Shown here one piece after another: positions 16,412 to 24,968 of a DNA stretch of 64,000 nt (positions are counted from its first letter, which is position 1; the number at the start of each line of letters is the position of its first letter). The translations under genes and the position numbers were made by a program. This DNA is from Brotaphodocola faecis. GTDB taxonomy: Bacteria > Bacillota > Clostridia > Lachnospirales > Lachnospiraceae. The DNA is taken from the NCBI RefSeq assembly GCF_040096075.1, contig NZ_JBBMFJ010000021.1, positions 5,242 to 69,241 on the forward strand. Reading direction: 5' to 3'. The notes beneath the pieces were generated by a model that worked only from the letters and a program-made list of their open reading frames with translations, searched no databases and was not told the origin of the DNA.

Positions 16412-17293
16412 TTAATATTTTCTGCGGTTTTTCAGTTCCTGGTATAACAGCCCGTAATTGTCATACCGGCTCTGGCTGATCTTTCCTTCTGCCAGTGCTG
16501 CTTTCACGCCGCACACCGGCTCCCCGATGTGGACGCAGTCCGCCTGGAACCGGCATTCCGGCTCATAAGCTTCAAACTCCGGGAAATAATCCTTTAATTC
16601 CTGCGGTTCGATCTCTTCCAGATACATGGAAGAAAATCCCGGCGTATCCATGAGATACGTTCCCTCCTCCACACAGAACAGTTCCGCGTGACGGGTGGTG
16701 TGTTTGCCCCGCTTGATCTTCTCACTGATGCTCCCAGTCTCCATGGCCGCCTCCGGCTGCAGAAGATTCGTCAGGGAGGATTTCCCCACCCCGGACGGTC
16801 CTGCCAGGATCGTGGTCTTTCCACGCAGGTAATCCCGCACGGCATCCACACCGGATTTCTCATAGGTACTCACAAACATAACCGGGTATCCGGCCTGCTC
16901 GTAGATGTTCCGGTACTCTTCCTGTTTTGCCTCCGTTTCCAGATCGGTCTTGTTAAAACAGATCGTCACCGGAATGTCCTGGGCCAGCATCATGATGAGA
17001 AAACGGTCCAGCAGGTTGAAGTTCGGATCCGGCTGCGTGATGGCAAACACCACCAGCGCCTGATCTACATTGGCCGATGCCGGACGCACCAGCACATTTT
17101 TCCGGGGAAGGATCTCATCGATATTTCCCTCCAGTGCCTCCTCGTCCAGCACGGTAAATTCCACATTGTCTCCTACTACCGGCTTGATGCCCCGGTTTCG
17201 GAAGATTCCTTTTGCCTTGCAGGCATATACCTTATCATGCCCGTTGTGGATATAATAAAAGCCTGCGATTCCTTTGATAATTTTTCCTGTCAT
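16412..17293 (-). CDS. rsgA: Ribosome small-subunit GTPase RsgA
   Basis: Circularly permuted GTPase assisting late 30S subunit maturation. 293 residues: an N-terminal OB fold (about 1-70), a permuted G domain with ICFNKTD (G4) before GPSGVGKSSLTN (G1/P-loop) and DTPGFSS (G3), and a C-terminal zinc module with ligands in 'CRFQADCVHIGEPVC'. It follows the PASTA kinase gene by 15 bases; the stp-prkC-rsgA-rpe-thiN order is widely conserved in Firmicutes. Confidence 0.97.
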   Translation of the reverse strand: MTGKIIKGIAGFYYIHNGHDKVYACKAKGIFRNRGIKPVVGDNVEFTVLDEEALEGNIDEILPRKNVLVRPASANVDQALVVFAITQPDPNFNLLDRFLIMMLAQDIPVTICFNKTDLETEAKQEEYRNIYEQAGYPVMFVSTYEKSGVDAVRDYLRGKTTILAGPSGVGKSSLTNLLQPEAAMETGSISEKIKRGKHTTRHAELFCVEEGTYLMDTPGFSSMYLEEIEPQELKDYFPEFEAYEPECRFQADCVHIGEPVCGVKAALAEGKISQSRYDNYGLLYQELKNRRKY

Positions 17294-17308
17294 GTATCTG
17301 TTCCTTTT

Positions 17309-19519
17309 TTAATCCATCGGGAAGAATGTCAGCGGGTAAGTCTTAATGACCGCGCCGGAATTCACATCCACAATCTCCAGGGTTCCCTGATCTGTTCCGT
17401 CAATGCTCTCAATGCTGGTAAAGTTCACCGGCAGGAGCACATCGCCCTTAATGGTAGTGGACTGGGTCAGCACTTTGTAGTGCGGATTATCCGCAGTTCC
17501 CTGATGCAGCCGGATCATAATGGTAACGCTGGAGCTTCCGGCACCCGGTCCGATCAGGCTGCTTAAATCATACACCTGGTTGATGGATGCCACATAACGC
17601 TGATGCTTCACCTCCGGGCCGCTGCTGACCACATAATCAATCTTGCTGCCCTTGGCCAGCTGGGTTCCGGATGAAACAGACTGGCTGATGATGGAACCTT
17701 TCTCCACAGTATCACTGGATTCGGTAGAGGTATTGCCCGGCATCAGGTCATTCTCTGCCAGAAGCGCAATGGCTTCCTCCTCCGTTTTTCCCACCAGATA
17801 CGGTGCCGGGACCTTGTCCACATGCGGGCCGCTGCTCACATACAGATATACGGTTCCGCCGTCCTCCACCAGTTCCGGCTCATAACGCATTACCGTGCCT
17901 GCCTTGATGGTTTCATCTTCCTCTTCCACCACCTGAACCTTCAGGCCCTTGCTCTCTAAAAAGCTGACCGCCGTGGTTTCATCCAGCTCCGTGATGCCAA
18001 GCTTGCTTAAATCCAGCTTATCGGTACCGTTACTGATGACCACATTTACCTGGCCGCCCTTTAACACAACGGTTCCCGCTGCCGGATCCTGTTTTGCGAC
18101 ATGGCCTTTTTCCACATCGTCAAAATACTCATAGGTGCGTTTCATGGTCAGGGAATTTTCTTTCAGCGTACTCTCTGCCATATCCTCGGAAAGCCCCAGA
18201 ACCGGCGGCATGGACACCTCCGTGTCCTTTAAGATCAGCTCTCCGGTTTCTGCCTGACTGCTCTCCGTCTGGGAATTGCCCAGCATTCCGCTTCCGGCCC
18301 GGAAAAAAGCGCCAAGCTTGGAAAATACCACGATCAGCACGGCCACAACTACGATAGCCGCCACAATCCCGGCTCCAGCCAGAATCCGCTCAATATGGGG
18401 ATTGGCCCGGTCTTCCTCTTCCTCCCGGCTGCGGCGCTTTGCCGGCGCCTTGGACATTTCGGCTGGTCTTTGCGGTCTTCTGCCGCGCTCCGGCTCCGGT
18501 GTTTCCGGATCATTTTCTTCCCGGTACGCCTCCCAGGCCGCTTTGGCCTCCCGCTCATAGGTTTCTTTCCGTTCCGGTTCCAGACGTTCCGGCCGGTGGA
18601 ACTGCTTGATCTGGGAAAGCTGCTCACTGCTAATCTGGACAGTTTCTCCGTTCAGGGCCCGCTCTTCCACATCCACAGGACTGCTCCCAGCCTCCGACGG
18701 ACGGATCAGTGCCGCGCGAAGATCTGTGATCACATCCTGGGCGCTGCGGTAACGGCGCTCCGGCTTTTTCTCCATGCAGCGCAGGATAATCCGCTCCAGG
18801 CTCATCGGAATCTCCGGATTGTAAACGCTCGGCGGTACCACCACATCCTCCAGATGGGCCAGGGCGATGGCAACGGTGTTATCTCCCTCAAAAGGCACAC
18901 GCCCGGTTACCATCTCATACATGGTCACACCAAGAGAATAAATGTCGCTTCGCTCATCACTGAAACCCCCACGGGCCTGTTCCGGCGAAATATAATGCAC
19001 GGAGCCCATGGCAGAGGAAGTCATGGTCTGGGCCGATACTGCTCTTGCGATGCCAAAATCCGCCACCTTCACCTTGCCATCTTTGGAGATGATCATGTTC
19101 TGCGGCTTAATGTCGCGGTGAATGATGTGCTGTTCATGCGCCGCCGCGATGCCCTGCGCCACCTGAATGGCAATGCCGATGGTCTCCTTGACCTCCAGCC
19201 GTCCCTTCTTCTGGATATAGCTTTTTAAGGTAATGCCCTCGATCAGCTCCATAACTATGTAATGAAGTTTGCCCTCATCGATAACATCGTAAACACTGAC
19301 AATGTTCGGATGGGACAGTCCGGCCGCAGACTGGGCCTCCATCTTAAACTTGCTGACAAAATTGCTGTCATTGCAGAATTCTTCCTTCAGGACCTTGATG
19401 GCCACCAGACGGTTCAGCTTATGGCATTTTGCCTTATATACCACAGACATGCCGCCGGAGCCGATCTGCTCTAATATTTCATAGCGGTCCTGCAAAAATG
19501 TTCCGGGTCTCAGTATCAT
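17309..19519 (-). CDS. prkC: Membrane Ser/Thr protein kinase with PASTA domains
   Basis: Transmembrane Ser/Thr kinase that senses peptidoglycan fragments or lipid II and controls cell wall growth and dormancy exit. 736 residues. The kinase domain (about 10-275) has the glycine loop IGSGGMSVVYKA, the catalytic loop HRDIKPQNM and DFGIARA. A Pro/Glu/Arg-rich linker is followed by one membrane helix (about 385-410). Outside are three PASTA repeats (about 435-635) and an extra non-PASTA C-terminal region of about 100 residues. The ATG overlaps the stp stop by four bases, so kinase and phosphatase are made together. Confidence 0.96.
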   Translation of the reverse strand: MILRPGTFLQDRYEILEQIGSGGMSVVYKAKCHKLNRLVAIKVLKEEFCNDSNFVSKFKMEAQSAAGLSHPNIVSVYDVIDEGKLHYIVMELIEGITLKSYIQKKGRLEVKETIGIAIQVAQGIAAAHEQHIIHRDIKPQNMIISKDGKVKVADFGIARAVSAQTMTSSAMGSVHYISPEQARGGFSDERSDIYSLGVTMYEMVTGRVPFEGDNTVAIALAHLEDVVVPPSVYNPEIPMSLERIILRCMEKKPERRYRSAQDVITDLRAALIRPSEAGSSPVDVEERALNGETVQISSEQLSQIKQFHRPERLEPERKETYEREAKAAWEAYREENDPETPEPERGRRPQRPAEMSKAPAKRRSREEEEDRANPHIERILAGAGIVAAIVVVAVLIVVFSKLGAFFRAGSGMLGNSQTESSQAETGELILKDTEVSMPPVLGLSEDMAESTLKENSLTMKRTYEYFDDVEKGHVAKQDPAAGTVVLKGGQVNVVISNGTDKLDLSKLGITELDETTAVSFLESKGLKVQVVEEEDETIKAGTVMRYEPELVEDGGTVYLYVSSGPHVDKVPAPYLVGKTEEEAIALLAENDLMPGNTSTESSDTVEKGSIISQSVSSGTQLAKGSKIDYVVSSGPEVKHQRYVASINQVYDLSSLIGPGAGSSSVTIMIRLHQGTADNPHYKVLTQSTTIKGDVLLPVNFTSIESIDGTDQGTLEIVDVNSGAVIKTYPLTFFPMD

Positions 19520-20259
19520 AAGCTCACCTCACTTATCTGCGGTTCCACCAGAACAACCGAAATGTTGTCCTGCCCGCCGCTGCGGTTTGCTGCATCCACC
19601 AGAGCTTTTGCCCGGGCTTCTACTCCGTCCTCGGAACGGATGATATATTCCATTTCCAGCTCATCCACCATGTTGCTTAAACCGTCCGAACACATGAGGA
19701 TCTGATCGCCGCTCTTTAATTTCAGCGCAAACAGATCGGTATCAACGTCCTCGCTGACGCCTACCGCCCTGGTAATGATATTTTTCTTTTCCAGATAATC
19801 CCGGCTGCCCCGTTTCAGCTTGCCCATAGCAACCAGCTCTTCCACATAGGAATGATCCTTCGTGATCTGCTCAAGCGCTCCCCGAAGCAGGTAAAGACGG
19901 CTGTCTCCGATATTGGCCACATAAAGTACATTTCCACGGATGGTGGCTAACACCAGCGTACTGCCCGTCCCGCTGAGTTCCGGAGTCCTGCTGGCCTGCT
20001 CGTAAAGTTCCCGGTTCACTTTCCGGATTCCTTCTTTTAAAATACCGTGAACATCCCGGTCGGGATGCGGGATTTCAAAAAACCGTACCAGATTCTCCAC
20101 CACAAAACGGGATGCGAAATCCCCAGCCTGATGGCCGCCCATGCCATCTGCCACAATAAACAGGTTTTCCAGGGATCCGACGGGGTCTGTGCTGGCATAG
20201 ATAAAATCCTGATTCATACTCCGCTTCTGTCCGGTGTCTGTCAGTGCACATGCCTCCAT
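19516..20259 (-). CDS. stp: PPM/PP2C-type Ser/Thr protein phosphatase
   Basis: Metal-dependent phosphatase that reverses PrkC phosphorylation. 247 residues. The metal-binding motifs of PP2C enzymes are all present: RSMNQDF, VADGMGGHQAGD, NIGDSRLYLL, MCSDGLSNMV and GGQDNISVVLVE. It begins two bases after the rlmN stop and overlaps the prkC start. Confidence 0.96.
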   Translation of the reverse strand: MEACALTDTGQKRSMNQDFIYASTDPVGSLENLFIVADGMGGHQAGDFASRFVVENLVRFFEIPHPDRDVHGILKEGIRKVNRELYEQASRTPELSGTGSTLVLATIRGNVLYVANIGDSRLYLLRGALEQITKDHSYVEELVAMGKLKRGSRDYLEKKNIITRAVGVSEDVDTDLFALKLKSGDQILMCSDGLSNMVDELEMEYIIRSEDGVEARAKALVDAANRSGGQDNISVVLVEPQISEVSL

Positions 20260-20261
20260 GA

Positions 20262-21314
20262 TCAGATTCCCCCTTTCCCTTCCTCTTCCAGGAAACTCTT
20301 TCTAAGCTGTCCGCAGGCACCATTGATGTCGCGGCCCATCTCCCGGCGGACCGTCACGTTGATGCCATTTTTCTCCAGATAAGCCTGAAACGCCTCAATG
20401 GCTTTCCGGTCTGACTGGCGGTAATCCCGCTCCTTGATCGGATTGACCGGGATCAGGTTCACATGGCCATGCATGCCCTTGATCAGGGCTGTAAGCGCCT
20501 TTGCCTCTTCCAGGTTATCGTTCACACCGCTCACCAGGCTGTACTCAAAGGTCAGCCGCCGTCCGGTCTTTTCAAAGTAAGTCTGGCAGGCCGGCAGAAT
20601 CTCTTTTAAACTGTAGCGGTTCGCGATCGGCATCAGTGTCTTTCGCACCTCATCATTCGGTGCGTGCAGGGACAGGGCCAGTGTGATCTGGATATTTTCC
20701 TCTGCCAGCCTTAAAATATTCGGCACAATGCCACAGGTCGACAGCGTGATATTTCTCTGGCTGATGTTCAGGCCATCCTCATCGGTGATCATGCGCAGGA
20801 AACGGATCACATTGTCGTAGTTGTCAAGCGGCTCACCAGAGCCCATAATGACAATGTTGGATACCCGCTCTCCCGTCAGTGTCTGAATGCGGTAAATCTG
20901 GTCCAGCATCTCTGCCGGTGTCAGATTGCGCTCCAGGCCATCCAGGGTGGAGGCGCAGAAACGGCAGCCCATACGGCAGCCCACCTGGGAGGAAATGCAG
21001 ACACTGTTTCCATGATGGTACTGCATCCACACACTCTCAATCACATTGCCGTCTGCCAGGCGGAACAGGTATTTCCGGGTACCATCAATCTGGGAGATTT
21101 TCACATCCGCCGGATACAGCGCCGTGAGAACAAACTGCTCTTTTAACTTTTCACGAAGCGGCTTGGAGAGATTGCTCATCTCATCAAAATCCGTCACCAG
21201 CTTCTGATGAAGCCACTGGTAAATCTGTTTTGCCCGAAAGGGCTTATCTCCCATCTGGCGGATGGCTTCGGTCAGTTCCTCCAGAGTCAGGGATTTGATA
21301 TCTTGCTTTTCCAT
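20262..21314 (-). CDS. rlmN: Dual-specificity 23S rRNA/tRNA (adenine-C2)-methyltransferase RlmN
   Basis: Radical SAM methylase for A2503 of 23S rRNA and A37 of some tRNAs. 350 residues. The cluster motif is CRMGCRFC, preceded by SVCISSQVG. The two mechanistic cysteines are expected in 'TLSTCGIVPNI' and near the C-terminus 'RDINGACGQL'; both are present. It is located between rsmB and stp in the housekeeping run. Confidence 0.97.
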   Translation of the reverse strand: MEKQDIKSLTLEELTEAIRQMGDKPFRAKQIYQWLHQKLVTDFDEMSNLSKPLREKLKEQFVLTALYPADVKISQIDGTRKYLFRLADGNVIESVWMQYHHGNSVCISSQVGCRMGCRFCASTLDGLERNLTPAEMLDQIYRIQTLTGERVSNIVIMGSGEPLDNYDNVIRFLRMITDEDGLNISQRNITLSTCGIVPNILRLAEENIQITLALSLHAPNDEVRKTLMPIANRYSLKEILPACQTYFEKTGRRLTFEYSLVSGVNDNLEEAKALTALIKGMHGHVNLIPVNPIKERDYRQSDRKAIEAFQAYLEKNGINVTVRREMGRDINGACGQLRKSFLEEEGKGGI

Positions 21315-21358
21315 AATCGTTTATCTGCTTTCTTTTTATACTGCTACCGAACCTGAAT

Positions 21359-22699
21359 TCAGGCTTTTCTCCGAAATGCGGAAATAAAGAATCCGTCACA
21401 GGGGTATCTGCCCGGCAGAAGCTGGATATAACCGTCTTTCATGGTTTCTTCCTTTATCTGGCTGCCAAACGCCCCCTCAATGCTCACCGGCTCAAAGGGA
21501 AGCGTTTCCAGGATCCAGTTTCTCTGGTCCTCGTTCTCCAGATGGTCAATGGTGCAGGTGCTGTAAATGAGCTTTCCGCCTGGCTTTACATAGTTCCAGA
21601 CCACAGACAGAATGTCCTTCTGGAGTTCTGCCAAATCTTCCAGATCCTCTTTTGTCACCTGGTACTTGATGTCCGGCTTTTTGCCGATGATGCCAAGGCC
21701 GGAGCACGGAAGGTCCGCAATGACGATATCTGCCTGTTCTTCCCAGGACGGATCCTCCTCCAGCGCGTCCCAGACCTCTGCCCGGATATTGGTAAATCCG
21801 GTCCGGCGGATGTTGTCCTCCACCAGAAGAATCTTATTTTCCGTTAAATCCCGGACCACAACCTGTCCGGTTCCGGCAAGCTTATCCGCGATATGTAAGC
21901 TCTTTCCTCCCGGCGCGCCGCACACATCCAGAACCTTATCTCCTGGCTTCGGATCTGCCGCCTCACCCACAAAGGAGGAACTTACATCCTGCACTGTGAT
22001 CCAGCCTTCCCGGAATGCCGTGACGGCATCCAGATAGTCGTAGCCGGAAAGAAGCAGGGCATGGTCTGCCAGCGGATTCTTCTGTACCGTGACATGATCC
22101 TGTTCCAGACTTTGAAGAATTTCTTCCATGGAAGCCCGGTCCAGATTGCAGCGCACGGAGGTAGGACGTTCCTCTAAGAAAGCCTGCATCATGCGCTCTA
22201 CGGTTTCTGCAGGATACTGCTGTTTCCACAATTCTATGATCCAGTCTGGCATGGAATATTTCCGGGACCAGTCGGTGAAAACAAAGGTCTCTTTTTCTCT
22301 CGAAATAGTGCGAAGTACACCGTTCACAAAGCCTTTCAGGCCGTGGAACTTCCGTTTTACCGCAAGTTTCACAGCCTCATCACATACCGCACTGTCCGGG
22401 ATCCGGTCCATCTTCAAGATCTGGTATACAGACATCCGGAGGATGGTGCGGATCACCGGTTTCATTTTCTTTACTTTTGTTTTAGAGCACTGGTCAATCA
22501 CCGCATCGATGGTCAGAAGATACTCTATGGTTCCTTCCACCACTCTGGTGATGAACGCACGGTTCTGTTTTTCCAGATACTGGTGCTTATCCAGTGCTTT
22601 CTTTAATACCACATGGCTGTAACCGCCATATTCCAGAATCTCCATAAGGATATCCAGAATCAGTTCCCGCTCTTTTGTCGGTCCGTTCTGCTTAGTCAT
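21359..22699 (-). CDS. rsmB: 16S rRNA (cytosine-967-C5)-methyltransferase RsmB
   Basis: Methylates C967 of 16S rRNA. 446 residues: an N-terminal NusB-like RNA-binding domain (about 1-140) and a C-terminal SAM-dependent domain with VLDVCGAPGGKSLHIAD, ADLPCSGLG and the catalytic cysteine motif YSTCTI. The open frame extends six codons upstream to a TTG inside the ribosome site; the ATG at 22699 is the better start, ten bases after GGAGG. It overlaps the end of the peptidase gene by eight bases. Confidence 0.95.
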   Translation of the reverse strand: MTKQNGPTKERELILDILMEILEYGGYSHVVLKKALDKHQYLEKQNRAFITRVVEGTIEYLLTIDAVIDQCSKTKVKKMKPVIRTILRMSVYQILKMDRIPDSAVCDEAVKLAVKRKFHGLKGFVNGVLRTISREKETFVFTDWSRKYSMPDWIIELWKQQYPAETVERMMQAFLEERPTSVRCNLDRASMEEILQSLEQDHVTVQKNPLADHALLLSGYDYLDAVTAFREGWITVQDVSSSFVGEAADPKPGDKVLDVCGAPGGKSLHIADKLAGTGQVVVRDLTENKILLVEDNIRRTGFTNIRAEVWDALEEDPSWEEQADIVIADLPCSGLGIIGKKPDIKYQVTKEDLEDLAELQKDILSVVWNYVKPGGKLIYSTCTIDHLENEDQRNWILETLPFEPVSIEGAFGSQIKEETMKDGYIQLLPGRYPCDGFFISAFRRKA

Positions 22700-23414
22700 T
22701 TCGTCTGCGTCCTCCAAACAGGATGATCAGCCGCATAAGCTGTAAAATAGAAGCGGCCGCTGCTGCCACATAGGTGAGGGCTGCTGCCCCAAGCACCCTG
22801 CGGGTGCCATCCACCTCGTCACCCTGGAGAATGCCAAGGCTGTCCACCAGATGCACCGCGCGGGAAGAAGCGTTAAACTCCACCGGCAGGGTGATGATCT
22901 GGAACAGCACCGCCAGCACAAACATCCAGATACCGATCTCGATAAACGGAGTCAGGCCGATGAAGAAGCCCAGGATGATGAGCGGCAGGGAAATTTTGCT
23001 TCCAAGGTTTGCGATTGGCACAAAAGCGGAGCGCAGACGCAGAGGCGCGTAGCCTGCATGATCCTGAATGGCATGCCCGCACTCATGAGCCGCCACGCCG
23101 ACGGCCGCAATGGATGTGCTGCCGTAAACGGACTCCGACAGGTTTACGGTCTTCGTCCGCGGGTCATAGTGGTCGGTAAGCTGTCCGCGCACCGGCTGAA
23201 CCGTCACATCGTAGATGCCCTGGGACTGCAGCAGGCGTTTTGCCGCCTCCGCGCCGGTCATCCCGGTCATGCTGCGCACGCGGGAATAGCGCTGGAACGT
23301 GCTGTTCACTTTGGAGGATGCCCACAAAGATAACAGGGCACCGATATAAACAAGGATCATTGTCGGATCAAACAGGCTGTACCCCAGCCCATAGTAACCA
23401 TAGCCACCGTACAT
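22692..23414 (-). CDS. Membrane zinc metallopeptidase, YugP family
   Basis: Integral membrane protein of the YugP/PF04298 family, 240 residues. The zinc site is AAHECGHAIQDH (HExxH form) at about residues 110-120. It has an N-terminal membrane segment, two in the middle (SLPLIILGFFIGLTPFIEIG region) and one close to the C-terminus. Physiological substrates are unknown. Its context, between fmt and rsmB, is common in Clostridia. Confidence 0.88.
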   Translation of the reverse strand: MYGGYGYYGLGYSLFDPTMILVYIGALLSLWASSKVNSTFQRYSRVRSMTGMTGAEAAKRLLQSQGIYDVTVQPVRGQLTDHYDPRTKTVNLSESVYGSTSIAAVGVAAHECGHAIQDHAGYAPLRLRSAFVPIANLGSKISLPLIILGFFIGLTPFIEIGIWMFVLAVLFQIITLPVEFNASSRAVHLVDSLGILQGDEVDGTRRVLGAAALTYVAAAAASILQLMRLIILFGGRRRND

Positions 23415-23416
23415 GA

Positions 23417-24358
23417 CTACTCACTCCTTTCCATGATGCAGCCGGACTCTACCTGGTATCCCCGGAGGAATGCCGCGGTATCCATCCGCTTCTTTCCTTC
23501 TAGCTGAAGACTGGTGACACATAATACGCCGTTTCCGGTCTGAATTTTTATGCCCTCATCCCCGGCGCTGATGACGCTGCCGCAGGGAGCTTTCTTTTCC
23601 GGATCCGGAAGCACCGCAGCCTCCCAGATTTTTAACATTTTGCCGTTCCATCTGGTAAATGCGCTCGGCCACGGATTTAAGCCGCGCACCAGACGCTCAA
23701 TGGAAACCGCGTCCATGGTCCAGTCAATGTCGCCCATGGATTTGGAAATCTTCTTTACGTAAGTTGCCTGCGTATGATCCTGCGGAACCGGGGTAATCTC
23801 GCCCTTTTCCAGCTTGCTTAAGGTGGACAGGATCAGATCACCGCCCAGAAGGCTTAACCGGTCAAACAGGCTTCCGCCGGTCTCATCCGGGTTTAATTTC
23901 ACTACCGTTTTCTCCAGCATATCACCGGTATCCATCTCCACATCCATCATCATGGTGGTGATGCCGGTCTCCTCGTCGCCGTTGATAACAGCCCACTGGA
24001 TCGGGGCTGCGCCGCGGTACTTCGGAAGCAGGGATGCATGAATGTTGACACAGCCGTACTTCGGCAGGTCTAACAGACTCTTTGGCAGGATCTGACCAAA
24101 GGCGATAACCACCATAGCATCCGGTTTTAACCCGCGCATCTCCTCCACAAAGGCCTCATCTCTGGCACGCACCGGCTGGTAAACCGGGATATTGTGCTGC
24201 AGGGCGCACTCCTTGACTGGAGACATGTGGATCTCCTTGCCGCGGCCCTTTGGCTTATCCGGCTGGGTCACCACGGCAATCACCTCATGCTCCGAAGCCA
24301 CCAGGGCTTCTAATGTCGGCACCGAAAAATCCGGTGTTCCCATAAATATGATTCTCAT
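23417..24358 (-). CDS. fmt: Methionyl-tRNA formyltransferase
   Basis: Formylates initiator Met-tRNA using 10-formyl-THF, the product of the fhs-encoded ligase at 29998-31668. 313 residues. Signatures: IIFMGTPDFSVPTLEAL, NIHASLLPKYRGAAPIQWA with catalytic Asn/His, and the C-terminal tRNA-binding OB domain from about residue 205. It starts three bases after the def stop; def-fmt is the usual pair for N-terminal formyl handling. Confidence 0.97.
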   Translation of the reverse strand: MRIIFMGTPDFSVPTLEALVASEHEVIAVVTQPDKPKGRGKEIHMSPVKECALQHNIPVYQPVRARDEAFVEEMRGLKPDAMVVIAFGQILPKSLLDLPKYGCVNIHASLLPKYRGAAPIQWAVINGDEETGITTMMMDVEMDTGDMLEKTVVKLNPDETGGSLFDRLSLLGGDLILSTLSKLEKGEITPVPQDHTQATYVKKISKSMGDIDWTMDAVSIERLVRGLNPWPSAFTRWNGKMLKIWEAAVLPDPEKKAPCGSVISAGDEGIKIQTGNGVLCVTSLQLEGKKRMDTAAFLRGYQVESGCIMERSE

Positions 24359-24361
24359 AAA

Positions 24362-24841
24362 TTATTCTTCCTCCGGTTCTGCAGTGGTATCCATCAGTTC
24401 GCCCTCTACCAGGTCTACATAGAGCTGGCCGTGAAGGTGCGCGCACTCATGACAGATGCAGCGGGCCAACAGTTCCTCGCCCTCTAACTCAAACTGCTCC
24501 ATATTTTCATCGTAAGCACGTACGACCACATGATTCGGACGGGTTACCATGCCAGCCTTGCCCGGTACGCTAAGGCACCCCTCCTGACCGGTCTGGCTTC
24601 CGCTCTGCTCAATGATTTCCGGATTGATGAGCACATACTGGTTGCCGTCATCCACGTCCATAACCACGATCTGCTTTAACACGCCGACCTGCGGTGCTGC
24701 CAGACCAACGCCGTTGGCCTCGTACATGGTCTCAAACATGTCCTCGATCAGCTCCGCGATGCGTGGGGTGATCTCCTTAACCGGTTTGCATTCCTTTCTT
24801 AAAATATCGTCTCCAATGGTTCTTACCTGTCTGATTGCCAT
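24362..24841 (-). CDS. def: Peptide deformylase
   Basis: Metalloenzyme removing the N-formyl group from new proteins. 159 residues. All three motifs are intact: GVGLAAPQVG, EGCLSVPG (Cys ligand) and CHECAHLHG (HExxH). It lies directly before fmt. The 126-base spacer to priA contains a palindrome and a copy of a dispersed repeat. Confidence 0.97.
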   Translation of the reverse strand: MAIRQVRTIGDDILRKECKPVKEITPRIAELIEDMFETMYEANGVGLAAPQVGVLKQIVVMDVDDGNQYVLINPEIIEQSGSQTGQEGCLSVPGKAGMVTRPNHVVVRAYDENMEQFELEGEELLARCICHECAHLHGQLYVDLVEGELMDTTAEPEEE

Positions 24842-24863
24842 TACTCTTCGTCCTTTCTGTATC

Positions 24864-24880
24864 GCATGGCCAGGCCATGC
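24864..24880. repeat. 17-bp perfect palindrome upstream of def
   Basis: GCATGGCC and GGCCATGC flank a single A just before the def ribosome site. It could fold as a short hairpin in the transcript or be a protein site. Nothing else in the window matches it by eye. Confidence 0.4.
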
Positions 24881-24887
24881 CCTTTTC

Positions 24888-24914
24888 GTAACCGTTCAGT
24901 ACCCTCACAGTTAC
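24888..24914. repeat. 27-bp unit of a dispersed repeat, also at 62632-62658
   Basis: Matches the end of the 62526-62658 inverted-repeat element at 26 of 27 positions (in opposite orientation). It contains its own inverted repeat, GTAACCGT and ACAGTTAC around an 11-nt loop. The flanking sequence does not match that element, so this is either a decayed copy or a solo unit. Confidence 0.65.
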
Positions 24915-24968
24915 CCCTTTTCCATGTTTCCTTCACCGTCTGCCGGAAAGCAGCCTGTGATCTTTATT

